Source: JBGPIT01 sp041485125 (lineage in GTDB: Bacteria; Desulfobacterota; Binatia; UTPRO1). Taken from it: DNA of 49,537 nucleotides. Position numbers and translations under genes: made by a program. The stretch's first letter is position 1, and every line of letters begins with the position of its first letter. This document shows positions 1-9,389 of the stretch, in pieces. The stretch lies in contig JBGPIT010000002.1 in assembly GCA_041485125.1 (NCBI GenBank), positions 1 to 49,537 on the forward strand, written 5' to 3'. The notes below the pieces were generated by a model. That model was given only the letters and a program-made list of their open reading frames with translations. It ran no database searches and was not told where the DNA came from.

Positions 1-981
1 CGGCTTCCGCGCGAAGACCGACAGGATCTCCGAGGCGATGCCCATCGCGGGCAGGATCATGATGTAGACCTCGGGATGGCCGAAGAACCAGAAGAGGTGC
101 TGCCAGAGAAGCGGCTCGCCGCCGCCGGCCGGCAGGAAGAAGCTGGTGCCGGCCATACGATCGAGGAGCAGCATCGCCAATGCCGCGGTGAGGACGGGGA
201 GGGCGAGCAAGAGGAGGATCGCGGTGATGAAGAGCGCCCAGACGACGAGCGGCAGCCGGAAGTAGGTCATTCCCGGCGCGCGCATGTTGATGATGGTCGT
301 GATGTAGTTGATCGATCCCATCAGCGACGAGATGCCCAGCACGATGATGCTGATGCACCAGAGGTTCTGTCCCCAGGTGACGCCGGTGTACTGCGGCACC
401 GCCGCGAGCGGCGCGTACGACGTCCAGCCTCCCGCCGCGGCGCCCCCGGGCACCAGGAAGGCGCTGAGCATGATGACGCCGGCGACCGCCCCGACCCAGA
501 ACGAGAGCATGTTCAACACCGGGAAGGCCATGTCGCCGGCCCCGATCATGAGCGGGATCAGGAAATTACCGTAGCACCCGACCAGGATCGGCATGACCAC
601 GAAGAAGATCATGATCGTCGCGTGCATGGTGAAGGCGGCGTTGTAGAAGGCCGGGTCCATGTGGCCGTCGTACATGTACGGCTCGGGGATCCACTTGGTG
701 AACGGCACCGGCAGATCGCCCGTTGCCGGGTCGCCGAACGCCTTCAGCAGCACGCGGGTCGCGGCGTTCGGGTTGTCGCCGGTCTGGCCCTCGGGCCACG
801 CCAGCTCCCAGCGCATCATCAGTGCGAGCGATCCACCGATGATCATCATGAAGAGCGCCATGAAGAGGAACTGACGGGCGATCATCTTGTGGTCGGTCGA
901 GAAGATGTACGTCCGCACGAAGCCGAGCTCGTGATGCTCGGCGTGGCCATGCCCGTGCGCTGCTGGTGCGTGCACCGTCAT
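1..981 (-). CDS. ctaD: Cytochrome c oxidase subunit I (aa3 type), 3' part cut by window edge
   Basis: Catalytic subunit of the haem-copper terminal oxidase in the inner membrane, which reduces O2 and pumps protons. The 327 residues present run from the start to just after the CuB histidine helix and stay open at base 1. I see the low-spin haem ligand H120 in AFTMHATIM, and the CuB ligand H302 with its cross-linked tyrosine Y306 in FFGHPEVY. The remaining CuB histidines and the last helices are off the left edge. A loop of about 45 residues (roughly 60-105) between the first two helices is longer than in the minimal enzyme. The ATG at 981 is chosen because it follows AAAAGGA; an ATG five bases upstream meets a stop after two codons. 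It lies 43 bp downstream of subunit II in the same direction, so the two are surely cotranscribed. Confidence 0.97.
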   Translation of the reverse strand, partial: MTVHAPAAHGHGHAEHHELGFVRTYIFSTDHKMIARQFLFMALFMMIIGGSLALMMRWELAWPEGQTGDNPNAATRVLLKAFGDPATGDLPVPFTKWIPEPYMYDGHMDPAFYNAAFTMHATIMIFFVVMPILVGCYGNFLIPLMIGAGDMAFPVLNMLSFWVGAVAGVIMLSAFLVPGGAAAGGWTSYAPLAAVPQYTGVTWGQNLWCISIIVLGISSLMGSINYITTIINMRAPGMTYFRLPLVVWALFITAILLLLALPVLTAALAMLLLDRMAGTSFFLPAGGGEPLLWQHLFWFFGHPEVYIMILPAMGIASEILSVFARKP

Positions 982-1024
982 TGCATCGTCCTTTTCTCGC
1001 TCTGATCGTTCCGCGCGGTCGGCA

Positions 1025-1684
1025 TCAGGAAGGCCACTGCTCGCGCACCCAGGCGTCGTACTCTTCCTTGGTCTGCACCGTGACGTGACCGAGCATGCCG
1101 GAGTGTCCGAAGCCGCAGAGCTCGGCGCACGGAATCTCGTAGGTGCCGGGCTTGGTCGCCTCGAACCAGACCTCGATGGTGCGACCGGGCACGGCATCCT
1201 GCTTGAGGCGGAACACCGGCACGAAGAAGCTGTGGATGACGTCCTTCGACTTGAGATGGATGCCGATCGGCGTGTTCACCGGGACGTGCAGGTCGTTCTC
1301 GAGCATCTTGTCGTCGGCGGTCTCGTACTGTCCGTCGGGACCGGGATAGAGCATCTCCCAGTTGAACTGCTTGGCGGTGACCTGCACGGTCGTGTTCGTC
1401 TTCGGGCGCAGGATCTTGATGTGGTCCCAGCTCGCCTTGCTCATGAAGCCGAGCAGCACCAGGATCAGCGCCGGCACGATCGTCCAGACGATCTCGAGCG
1501 TGGTGTTGCCGTGCGTGTACGACGCACGCCGCCCGTCGCGATGGCGGTACATGAAGAGGAAAACCAGCATCGTGACCTGGACGAGCACGAAGGTCACCCC
1601 GGTGATGTAGTAGATGAGGTAGAAGAGGCGGTCGACTTCACCGCTGAACGTCGAGAGACTCTCGGGAAGCCACCAGCTCAGCAT
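1025..1684 (-). CDS. ctaC: Cytochrome c oxidase subunit II
   Basis: Membrane-anchored subunit that takes electrons from cytochrome c at the binuclear CuA centre and passes them to subunit I. The protein is 219 residues with two N-terminal membrane helices (about 21-46 and 64-82) and a C-terminal cupredoxin domain facing the periplasm. All CuA ligands are visible: H151, then C186, E188, C190, H194 and M197 in CAELCGFGHSGM. There is no lipobox and no fused cytochrome c domain, so this is the short form. The ATG at 1684 has an AAAGGA stretch somewhat far upstream. It is the first oxidase gene of a minus-strand operon that continues beyond base 1. Confidence 0.97.
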   Translation of the reverse strand: MLSWWLPESLSTFSGEVDRLFYLIYYITGVTFVLVQVTMLVFLFMYRHRDGRRASYTHGNTTLEIVWTIVPALILVLLGFMSKASWDHIKILRPKTNTTVQVTAKQFNWEMLYPGPDGQYETADDKMLENDLHVPVNTPIGIHLKSKDVIHSFFVPVFRLKQDAVPGRTIEVWFEATKPGTYEIPCAELCGFGHSGMLGHVTVQTKEEYDAWVREQWPS

Positions 1685-1931
1685 CGGCGTGCACCCATCC
1701 TTTTCATGGTCGTCGATTCACCGGTGTTCGTGCTCGTGTGCAGCGTGCGTCTTCGGAAGGTCGGGGAAAGCGAGGCGTCCGTGTTCGACCGCATCCGCCG
1801 CCTCCTCAACCGCCTGGATTGCGTTGGTCTCCCTCGGACTTGCTGCGCGTTTCGCGTGAACGCCGTCCTGTACCGAAAATGGTTGCACTCCGCAAGCCGC
1901 TGTTCTCGTTGACGTCTCGTGCAGTCTCGCG

Positions 1932-1960
1932 TTGACAGCAAGCGCCGCCGTTGTTAGCTC
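1932..1960 (+). promoter_or_regulatory. Putative extended -10 promoter for the 1968-2153 gene
   Basis: TTGACA at 1932-1937, a 17-base spacer ending in TGT, and TAGCTC at 1955-1960 form a sigma-70-like site with a TGn extended -10. Transcription would start near 1967, one base before the ATG, giving a leaderless message. The rest of the 283-bp divergent gap (1685-1967) shows no gene; I found no convincing promoter for the oxidase operon on the other strand. A second GTTGAC occurs 23 bases upstream (1908-1913). Confidence 0.4.
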
Positions 1961-1967
1961 ACTCGGC

Positions 1968-2153
1968 ATGGAACGCATGAGCGGTTGGCAGCAATTCCTC
2001 GACATCCTGCTCAAGCCCGACAACATTCCGATCGCCGGCATGTTGATCCTGGTGTTCTTCTTCACCTGGATCGGGCTCAAGCAGGCGCGCCGCAACGATC
2101 AGCTGATCGCCCAAGGCCGCGCCGACGAGATTCTGAAAGAGATGGGCAAGTAG
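1968..2153 (+). CDS. Small single-helix membrane protein beside the oxidase genes
   Basis: A 61-residue protein I cannot name. A short amphipathic N-terminus is followed by one strong membrane helix (about residues 20-38, rich in L, F and V), then a positively charged, helical tail (KQARRNDQLIAQGRADEILKEM) that should sit in the cytoplasm. No SD is visible and the predicted promoter ends just before the ATG at 1968; a second ATG at 1977 is possible. An upstream in-frame TTG at 1932 is part of the -35 box and is not taken as start. Its size and topology resemble small accessory subunits or assembly proteins of respiratory complexes, and it is divergent from ctaC, but a role there is inference only. 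Confidence 0.6.
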   Translation: MERMSGWQQFLDILLKPDNIPIAGMLILVFFFTWIGLKQARRNDQLIAQGRADEILKEMGK

Positions 2154-2174
2154 TCGCGCGCGGCGGGCGTGATC

Positions 2175-3047
2175 TCACAGCACCTTGTTCAACGAGTACT
2201 CGATGATTCCTACCGCGCCTGCCTTGATGAGCTGTGGGATGAGCTCGCGGACGATGCTCTCGGCGATGATGCTCTCGACCGAGAACCAATCCTTGCCGTA
2301 GAGGTTCGAGATCGTCGGCGCGGTGATGCTCGGCAGCATCGCGACGATCGCCTCGAGCCTGTCCTTCGGCACGTTGAGCTTGATCCCGACCTGCGTCTCC
2401 GCCTGCAGCGCGCCGAGCAGCAGGAGCCCGATCTGCTCGATCTTGTCACGCTTCCACGGATCGGCGAGCGCGACATGATTCGCGATCAGCTGCGGGTTCG
2501 ATTGGAAAAGCTCGCACACGATGCGGAGCCCGTTGGCGCGGAGCGTGCTGCCGGTCTCGGTCACCTCGACGATCGCGTCGACGAGACCCTCGGCCGCCTT
2601 CGCCTCGGTCGCACCCCACGAGAACTCCACGTCGACCGGCACCTCGAGGTCGGCGAAGTAGCGCCGCGTATAGTTGACGAGCTCGGTCGCGATGCGCTTG
2701 CCGCGCAGGTCCTCCGGCTTCTGGACCGGTGACGCCTCGGGGACGACCAGCACCCAGCGCGTCGGCCGCAACGTCGCCTTCGAGTAGACGAGATCGCGAA
2801 TGACGGCGACGTCGGCGCCGTTCTCGAGGATCCAATCGCGACCGGTGATGCCGGCGTCGAGCGTTCCGGCCTCCACGTAGCGCGCCATCTCCTGCGCGCG
2901 GATCAGGTTGCAGCGCAGGGCCGGATCGTCGACGTCGGGAAAGTAGCTGCGCCCGCCGCCGGAGATCCGCCAGCCCGACTTGCGGAAGAGCTCGACGGTC
3001 GCGTCCTCGAGACTCCCTTTCGGAATCCCGAGCCTGAGCACGCTCAT
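2175..3047 (-). CDS. hisG: ATP phosphoribosyltransferase, long form
   Basis: First step of histidine biosynthesis: ATP + PRPP to N1-(5'-phosphoribosyl)-ATP, in the cytoplasm. At 290 residues it is the long HisG with a catalytic periplasmic-binding-like fold (residues 1 to about 210; LGIPKGSL, GITGRDWI, and the PRPP loop EVTETGSTLRANG) and a C-terminal ACT-like regulatory domain for histidine feedback (about 215-290), so it should not need HisZ. The ATG at 3047 overlaps the hisI stop in ATGA; a longer reading upstream would run through hisI and starts in low-complexity arginine-rich sequence. Translationally coupled to hisI; no other his genes are in the window. Confidence 0.96.
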   Translation of the reverse strand: MSVLRLGIPKGSLEDATVELFRKSGWRISGGGRSYFPDVDDPALRCNLIRAQEMARYVEAGTLDAGITGRDWILENGADVAVIRDLVYSKATLRPTRWVLVVPEASPVQKPEDLRGKRIATELVNYTRRYFADLEVPVDVEFSWGATEAKAAEGLVDAIVEVTETGSTLRANGLRIVCELFQSNPQLIANHVALADPWKRDKIEQIGLLLLGALQAETQVGIKLNVPKDRLEAIVAMLPSITAPTISNLYGKDWFSVESIIAESIVRELIPQLIKAGAVGIIEYSLNKVL

Positions 3048-3427
3048 GCGCGGCGGCCGTACACGGCCGCGGGATCGACGACGCGCTCCTCGACGACGTC
3101 CCACGCGTCACCGTCGCGCTTGCGGAAGAAGCAGCTGCGATAGCCCTCGTGGCAGGCGGCACCATGCTGACGAACCTTGAGTAGAATAGTGTCGCCGTCG
3201 CAGTCGACGTGGATGGCGCGTACCTCTTGCTTGTGGCCGGAGGTCTCGCCCTTCACCCAGAAGTCGCGACGGGATCGGCTCCAGTAGCAGGCGAAGCCGG
3301 TCGCGACGGTGCGCTCGTACGCCTCACGGTTCATGTACGCGAGCATCAGGACGCTGCCCGACGCATCGTCCTGCACGATGACGGGCACCAGCCCGTCACC
3401 TTTCGCAAAATCGATCACTTCCGACAT
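3044..3427 (-). CDS. hisI: Phosphoribosyl-AMP cyclohydrolase
   Basis: Third step of histidine biosynthesis, hydrolytic opening of the adenine ring of PR-AMP. The 127-residue protein is a stand-alone HisI without a fused HisE pyrophosphohydrolase. Motifs seen: YWSRSRRDFWVKGETSGH, the Mg-binding aspartates D75, D77 and D79 in DCDGD, and zinc cysteines C76, C92 and C99 (HGAACHEGYRSC). ATG at 3427; a possible -10 (TATGTT) lies 11 bases upstream, so the leader would be very short. The gene precedes hisG with a 4-bp overlap. Confidence 0.96.
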   Translation of the reverse strand: MSEVIDFAKGDGLVPVIVQDDASGSVLMLAYMNREAYERTVATGFACYWSRSRRDFWVKGETSGHKQEVRAIHVDCDGDTILLKVRQHGAACHEGYRSCFFRKRDGDAWDVVEERVVDPAAVYGRRA

Positions 3428-3663
3428 GTCGGCTCAGTAACATAGGCCTCGGAACCCGGCAAATTACGCGCCACCCGCGCGCACGCTGCTGTGGTTGCGG
3501 GCGCGCTGCGCTTGCGCCTATACGCGGGCATGCGGAGCCGGCGGACCGAAGTCGTGGTGATGCGGCGATCGCGCGCCTGCGCTCGACCCGTCCCTCACAG
3601 TCGCCGTGTCGCGCGGCGCGGAGGCCGGCTCGCGACGCCTGCCGCGCTTGTCGGAGCGCACGC

Positions 3664-4713
3664 GTGAAGCTCCGCGATCTCGCCGCGCGCCTCGACTGCG
3701 ACCTCGCCGGCGACGGCGACCTCGAGATCGAGCGCGTGCGATCGCTCGAGGACGCCGGCCCGGGCGATCTGACCTTCCTCACCAATCCGCGCTATGCGGC
3801 GCAGCTCGGGGAGACCAAGGCGTCGGCGATCATCCTGCCATCCGACGCGCCGGCGGTGCCGCTCGCGAGCCTGCGGTCGCGGAATCCCTACTTGACGTTC
3901 GCGCGCGCGCTCGGCGTCTTTCACCGGCCACGCCTTCCGACGCCGGGCATCCATGCCACCGCGGTGGTCGCGCCGACCGCGTCGATCGGCGAGGGTGCCT
4001 CGATCGGCCCGTACGTCGTCGTCGGCGACGACGTCGCGATCGGCCCGCGTGCGACGATCTTTCCGCATGCCGTCATCTATCCCGGCGCGCGCATCGGCGC
4101 CGACTTCGTCGCGCACGCGGGCGTGGTGGTGCGCGAGGACGTCGTCATCGGCGATCGGGTGCTGCTGCACGCCGGTGTCGTCCTCGGTGCCGACGGCTTC
4201 GGCTTCGTGCCACTTCCCGATGCCCCGTTCAAGATTCCGCAGACCGGCACCGTGGTGATCGAGGACGACGTCGAGATCGGCGCGAACACCACGATCGACC
4301 GCGCTACGCTCGGTGCGACGATCGTGCGGCGCGGGGCCAAGCTCGATAATCTGGTGATGGTTGGTCACAACTGCGAGATCGGCGAGGCGAGCTTCCTCGC
4401 GGCGCAGGCGGGCCTCGCCGGGTCGACCAAGCTCGGACGCAACGTGATGATGGGAGGGCAGGCCGGAGCGGCCGGTCACCTCACGATCGGCGACCGGGCG
4501 CAGATCGTCGCGCAGAGCGGCGTGCCGAGCTCGGTCGCCGCCGGCGCGATCGTCGGCGGCTATCCAGCACTCGACGTGACACGCTGGCGTCGGATAAGCG
4601 CCGCGCTCTTGCGCTTGCCGGAGCTGCTGCGCCGCGTGCGCAGGCTGGAGCGCACGGTCGGAATTGCGCCGCCAACGCGCGCCGATGGGCGCGACGAGCC
4701 TCCCAAGCGCTGA
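3664..4713 (+). CDS. lpxD: UDP-3-O-acylglucosamine N-acyltransferase
   Basis: Third step of lipid A synthesis: transfer of an acyl chain from acyl-ACP to the amine of UDP-3-O-acyl-glucosamine. The 349-residue protein has the N-terminal uridine-binding domain (about 1-100), a left-handed beta-helix of hexapeptide repeats (about 100-300), and a C-terminal helical tail. The catalytic histidine is H235 in GHNCEIG, preceded by the conserved DGFGF and GANTTIDRATLG segments. GTG start at 3664, with GGAG six bases upstream. It is not next to bamA, fabZ, lpxA or lpxB, its usual neighbours. The 236-bp divergent gap to hisI (3428-3663) holds no gene. Confidence 0.96.
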   Translation: MKLRDLAARLDCDLAGDGDLEIERVRSLEDAGPGDLTFLTNPRYAAQLGETKASAIILPSDAPAVPLASLRSRNPYLTFARALGVFHRPRLPTPGIHATAVVAPTASIGEGASIGPYVVVGDDVAIGPRATIFPHAVIYPGARIGADFVAHAGVVVREDVVIGDRVLLHAGVVLGADGFGFVPLPDAPFKIPQTGTVVIEDDVEIGANTTIDRATLGATIVRRGAKLDNLVMVGHNCEIGEASFLAAQAGLAGSTKLGRNVMMGGQAGAAGHLTIGDRAQIVAQSGVPSSVAAGAIVGGYPALDVTRWRRISAALLRLPELLRRVRRLERTVGIAPPTRADGRDEPPKR

Positions 4714-4720
4714 CCCTCGC

Positions 4721-4748
4721 TTGTGCTCTCCGGAGAGGCACGTATAAG
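4721..4748 (+). promoter_or_regulatory. Promoter with internal palindrome ahead of yceD-rpmF-fab
   Basis: TTGTGC at 4721-4726, a 16-base spacer and TATAAG at 4743-4748 form a good sigma-70-like promoter, placing transcription start near 4755 and a leader of about 26 bases before the ATG at 4781. The perfect 12-bp palindrome CTCTCCGGAGAG (4726-4737) fills most of the spacer, where a bound repressor would block RNA polymerase. Whether it is a real operator is inference. Confidence 0.5.
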
Positions 4749-4780
4749 GAAGGGGCGGTCCCCCACCGTCGGCACCTCTG

Positions 4781-5317
4781 ATGAAGATTCCGCTGCAAGA
4801 CATTCTCGCCGTCCCCACGGCGCTCGACTATCCGCAACCCGTGCAAGAGCTGAACGCGACCCTGCACAAGAGCGGTACGCAGGACTACGAGTTCAATCGG
4901 CCGCTCGAGGTGCACGTCGAGTTTTATCGTGCGCAGCTCGATCTTTTCTTCGATGGGACGCTGCGCGGTACCGCGTCGGCCACCTGTGCCCGCTGTCTGG
5001 AGCCGCTGCCCTACGAGCTCGACACGGACTTCTCGATCATCCTCACACCCGAGACGCGCCTGAAAGGCGAGATCGAGCTCGCGGCCGGCGATCTGACGCA
5101 GTCCTTTTATAGCGGCACCGAGGTAGATTTGACGCCGCTCGTCTACGAGCAGGTCCTGCTCGCCTTGCCGACGCGCCCACTCTGTGCTGAAGAATGCCGC
5201 GGCCTCTGTCCTCAGTGTGGAGCGAATCTCAACACCGGGCAGTGCGCCTGCACCACCGACAGCGGGGATCCGCGTCTGGCGGTGCTCCGATCGTTGAAGA
5301 TCGACCGCGGCAGCTGA
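4781..5317 (+). CDS. yceD: YceD/DUF177 family protein
   Basis: The 178-residue protein belongs to the DUF177 (YceD) family, linked in E. coli and plants to 23S rRNA accumulation and almost always encoded just before rpmF. An N-terminal beta-rich half is followed by CARCL near residue 70 and a cysteine-rich tail with CAEECRGLCPQCGANLNTGQC (two CxxC-like pairs), which probably binds zinc. Spacing to rpmF is 19 bp, so they are one transcript. ATG at 4781; no clear SD upstream, although the promoter at 4721-4748 is good. The exact biochemical role of the family is not settled. Confidence 0.9.
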   Translation: MKIPLQDILAVPTALDYPQPVQELNATLHKSGTQDYEFNRPLEVHVEFYRAQLDLFFDGTLRGTASATCARCLEPLPYELDTDFSIILTPETRLKGEIELAAGDLTQSFYSGTEVDLTPLVYEQVLLALPTRPLCAEECRGLCPQCGANLNTGQCACTTDSGDPRLAVLRSLKIDRGS

Positions 5318-5336
5318 GCGCGGACGAGGAGGACCA

Positions 5337-5519
5337 ATGCCAGTTCCGAAACGCCGTACATCGAGCACCAAGCGCGACAAGCGCCGCGCCCACGACGCGC
5401 TGACCCCCGTCAGCTACATCACGTGTCCCAATTGCCAAGAGCCGATGCGCCGTCACCGCGCCTGTGCCCACTGCGGCGAGTACCGCGGCCGGAAAGTTCT
5501 CGACGTCGGCGAGGCCTGA
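5337..5519 (+). CDS. rpmF: 50S ribosomal protein L32
   Basis: Small protein of the large ribosomal subunit, 60 residues. It begins with the diagnostic MPVPKRRTS and has a zinc ribbon formed by C30, C33, C43 and C46 (CPNC and CAHC), so this is the zinc-containing (C+) paralogue type. A strong GGAGGA lies five bases before the ATG. It follows yceD in the standard order; the usual next genes plsX and fabH are missing here and fabD comes 94 bp later. Confidence 0.97.
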   Translation: MPVPKRRTSSTKRDKRRAHDALTPVSYITCPNCQEPMRRHRACAHCGEYRGRKVLDVGEA

Positions 5520-5613
5520 GCCTCCGCGCGCCGCGTTCGACTCGCCCGGCCACTGTCCGGGTGCGGGGCGCCTGCGCTCCGACGCGGCTCGCGCCCGCGG
5601 CTCGCGCGATCGG

Positions 5614-6567
5614 ATGCAACCTCCGCCAACCGCTCTGCTGTTCCCGGGTCAGGGCTCGCAGTGTGTCGGCATGGGCCGGCGCCTCGCCGCCGACCACGCC
5701 GTCGCGCGCGCGACCTTCGAGGAGGCCGACGACGCGCTTGGGCAACCGCTGACGCGTCTCTGCTTCGAAGGTCCCGACGCGGAGCTGATCCGCACCGAGA
5801 ACGCGCAGCCGGCGATCCTCGCGATCAGCATCGCGACCTGGCGTGCGCTCGCGAGCGAGGTCGAGATCGCGCCGTCATGGCTCGCGGGGCACAGCCTCGG
5901 CGAGTACAGCGCGCTCGTGGTCGCCGGCGCGCTGCCATTCGCCGACGCCTTGCGGCTGGTGCATGCGCGCGGGCGCCTGATGCAACAGGCCGTGCCGCAG
6001 GGGCGCGGCGCGATGGCCGCGATCTTCGGTCTCGCCGCCGAGGCGGTCGAGCAAGCCTGCGCCGAGGCCGCCGACGGTGAGGTCGTCGCGCCCGCGAACC
6101 TGAACGGCGCCGGCCAGATCGTGATCGCGGGCGAGGGCACCGCCGTCCGTCGCGCGATCGAGCTCGCCACGCGCGCCGGCGGTCGCGCGATCGAGCTCGC
6201 GGTGAGCGCACCGTTCCACTGTGCGCTGATGGCGCCCGCCGCGGAGGGCCTTGCGCGCGCGCTCGCCGCCGTCCGCCTCGACACGATGCGCCTCCCCGTG
6301 GTCACCAACGTCGAGGCGACGCTCAACCAAGACGCGGATCGCGTCGCCGCGCTCTTGGTCCGGCAAGTCACGGCTCCCGTGCGTTGGGAAGCGTCGATGC
6401 AGCTACTGCAGCGCCTCGGCTGCGCGCGTGCGATCGAGATCGGACCGGGGCAGGTGTTGACCAAGCTGTTGCAGCGCATGCGTCTCGGCATCGACGCGGC
6501 CACCGCCGGCGAAGGGCCGGCAGCGGAGTGGCGCCAGCGCCTCGAGCCGGCGCGGGCGCTCGCATGA
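5614..6567 (+). CDS. fabD: Malonyl-CoA:ACP transacylase
   Basis: Loads malonyl units onto acyl carrier protein for fatty acid synthesis. With ATG 5614 the protein is 317 residues, the family norm. Active-site residues are visible: oxyanion Q13 in PGQGSQ, nucleophile S94 in GHSLGEYSA, R119 in HARGRLMQ, and H202 in SAPFHCALM. The reading frame is open for 50 more codons upstream, but that part is low-complexity and has no family similarity. The bases 5520-5613 between rpmF and fabD hold no gene. Next is fabG, 61 bp downstream. Confidence 0.96.
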   Translation: MQPPPTALLFPGQGSQCVGMGRRLAADHAVARATFEEADDALGQPLTRLCFEGPDAELIRTENAQPAILAISIATWRALASEVEIAPSWLAGHSLGEYSALVVAGALPFADALRLVHARGRLMQQAVPQGRGAMAAIFGLAAEAVEQACAEAADGEVVAPANLNGAGQIVIAGEGTAVRRAIELATRAGGRAIELAVSAPFHCALMAPAAEGLARALAAVRLDTMRLPVVTNVEATLNQDADRVAALLVRQVTAPVRWEASMQLLQRLGCARAIEIGPGQVLTKLLQRMRLGIDAATAGEGPAAEWRQRLEPARALA

Positions 6568-6628
6568 GCACCGTCGTGGTCACGGCGGACGCGCGCCGCG
6601 CGTCAGCTGCGGCGAGGGCGTGGCGGCG

Positions 6629-7378
6629 ATGAGCGAGACGCTCGCGGGGCAGGTCGCGATCGTGACCGGCGGGTCGCGCGGTATCGGCGCGGCGATTGCG
6701 CGCGTCCTCGCGACCGCCGGCGCGCACGTCGTGGTGAACTACCGCGCGCAGCGCGAAGCCGCCGAGCAGGTGGTCGGCGAGATCACGGCGCGCGGCGGCC
6801 ACGCCGAAGCGCTCGCGTTCGACGTCGCCGATGGCGAGCAGGTCGACGCCGCCGTGCGCGGCGTCGGCGAACGCCTTGGCAAAATCGACGTGCTGGTCAA
6901 TAATGCCGGCGTTTCGGCGGATGCGCTGATCCTCCGAACGAGCGATCAAGACTGGAACCGCATCGTCGACGTCAACCTCAAGGGGGTCTTCAACTGCACC
7001 AAAGCCGTCGCGCGGCGCATGATGCGCGCGCGCTCGGGACGGATCATCAACATCGGCTCCGTCGTCGGCGTGATGGGCAATACCGGCCAAGCGGCTTACG
7101 CAGCAGCCAAGGCGGGGATCATCGGTTTCACCAAGTCGACGGCACGTGAGTTCGCGAGCCGCGGCATCACCGCCAACGTCGTCGCGCCCGGATTCATCGA
7201 AACCGACATGACCGGAAGCCTGGACCCCGCGGCGCGCAACATGTACTTGGCGTTGATCCCGCTGGGGAGGCTCGGCACGGCCGAGGACGTCGCGGCAGCG
7301 GTCGCATTTCTCGCCGGCGCGGGTGGGGCGTACATCACCGGCCAGGTCATTCACGTCAACGGCGGATTGTACGCGTGA
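6629..7378 (+). CDS. fabG: 3-oxoacyl-ACP reductase
   Basis: NADPH-dependent reduction of 3-oxoacyl-ACP in fatty acid elongation; short-chain dehydrogenase fold, 249 residues. Seen: nucleotide-binding TGGSRGIG at 13-20, NNAG at 91-94, N116, and the catalytic S144, Y157 and K161. The C-terminus GGLYA matches FabG proper rather than a generic SDR. ATG 6629 is preferred over GTG 6620 because GAGGG at 6614-6618 is well spaced for it. It sits between fabD and acpP, which supports the fatty acid role. Confidence 0.95.
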   Translation: MSETLAGQVAIVTGGSRGIGAAIARVLATAGAHVVVNYRAQREAAEQVVGEITARGGHAEALAFDVADGEQVDAAVRGVGERLGKIDVLVNNAGVSADALILRTSDQDWNRIVDVNLKGVFNCTKAVARRMMRARSGRIINIGSVVGVMGNTGQAAYAAAKAGIIGFTKSTAREFASRGITANVVAPGFIETDMTGSLDPAARNMYLALIPLGRLGTAEDVAAAVAFLAGAGGAYITGQVIHVNGGLYA

Positions 7379-7387
7379 GGAGGGAGC

Positions 7388-7624
7388 ATGGCGTCTCCGG
7401 TTGAGACGAAAGTACGCGAGATCATCTGTGAGCAGCTCGGCGTCAGCGAGGACGAGGTGACCCCCGAGGCGTCGTTCATCGAGGATCTCGGCGCCGACTC
7501 GCTCGACATCGTCGAGCTCGTGATGGCGCTCGAAGAAGAGTACGAGATGGAGATCTCCGACGAGGACGCGGAGAAGATTCGCACCGTCCAGGACGTCGTC
7601 AACTACATCGAGCAGCACAAATAG
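7388..7624 (+). CDS. acpP: Acyl carrier protein
   Basis: 78-residue acidic four-helix carrier of fatty acyl chains. The phosphopantetheine serine is S38 in the DSLD motif, flanked by IEDLGADSLDIVELVMALEE. An excellent SD (GGAGGGAG) overlaps the end of fabG, nine bases after its stop, which fits the very high expression ACP needs. fabF, which normally follows, is absent: glyA comes 22 bp later. Confidence 0.97.
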   Translation: MASPVETKVREIICEQLGVSEDEVTPEASFIEDLGADSLDIVELVMALEEEYEMEISDEDAEKIRTVQDVVNYIEQHK

Positions 7625-7646
7625 GCGCGACCCGCACCGACGAGCC

Positions 7647-8887
<1,241 letters not shown>

Positions 8888-8891
<4 letters not shown>

Positions 8892-9379
8892 AGTGCCCGT
8901 TCTGCCGGGACCTCGAGAACAAGGTCATCGACTCGCGCCTCTCCAAAGAGGGCGACGTCATCCGGCGGCGGCGCGAGTGCTTGCACTGTAGCCGTCGCTT
9001 CACCACCTACGAGCGCGCCGAAGAGGCGCTGCCGCTGGTGGTGAAGAAGGACGACCGGCGCGAGGTCTTCGACCGCATGAAGATCGTCGCCGGCCTGAAG
9101 CGCGCCTGCGAGAAGCGGCCGGTGAGCGTCGAGCAGATCGAGGCGATCGTCGACCGCATCGAGCGCGGCGTGCAGGAGCGCGGCGAGAAAGAGGTCGAGA
9201 GCACCGTCATCGGCGAAGCCGTCATGCGCGAGCTCCACGGTCTCGACAAGGTCGCCTACGTCCGCTTCGCCTCGGTGTACCGCTCCTTCCAGGACATCGG
9301 CGAGTTCATGTCGGAGCTCGAGACCCTGATCAAAGAGCGTCGCTCGGCGCCGGTGCCGCGGCCACGCCGCCCGCGCTGA
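8888..9379 (+). CDS. nrdR: Transcriptional repressor of ribonucleotide reductase genes
   Basis: ATP-cone repressor that binds NrdR boxes upstream of nrd genes and senses ATP/dATP. 163 residues: N-terminal zinc ribbon (CPFC at 3-6 and CLHC at 31-34), then the ATP-cone domain (about 49-139, beginning LPLVVKKDDRREVFDR). GTG start in a GTGA overlap with glyA. The last residues are a basic, proline-rich tail (PVPRPRRPR) not shared by the family core. No nrd genes or clear NrdR boxes are in this window. Confidence 0.96.
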
Positions 9380-9389
9380 GCGGCGCGCG

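Noticed and set aside
1932..1967. TTG at 1932 as start of the small membrane protein
   Set aside because: It is the TTGACA -35 hexamer; the extra residues are not membrane-protein-like.
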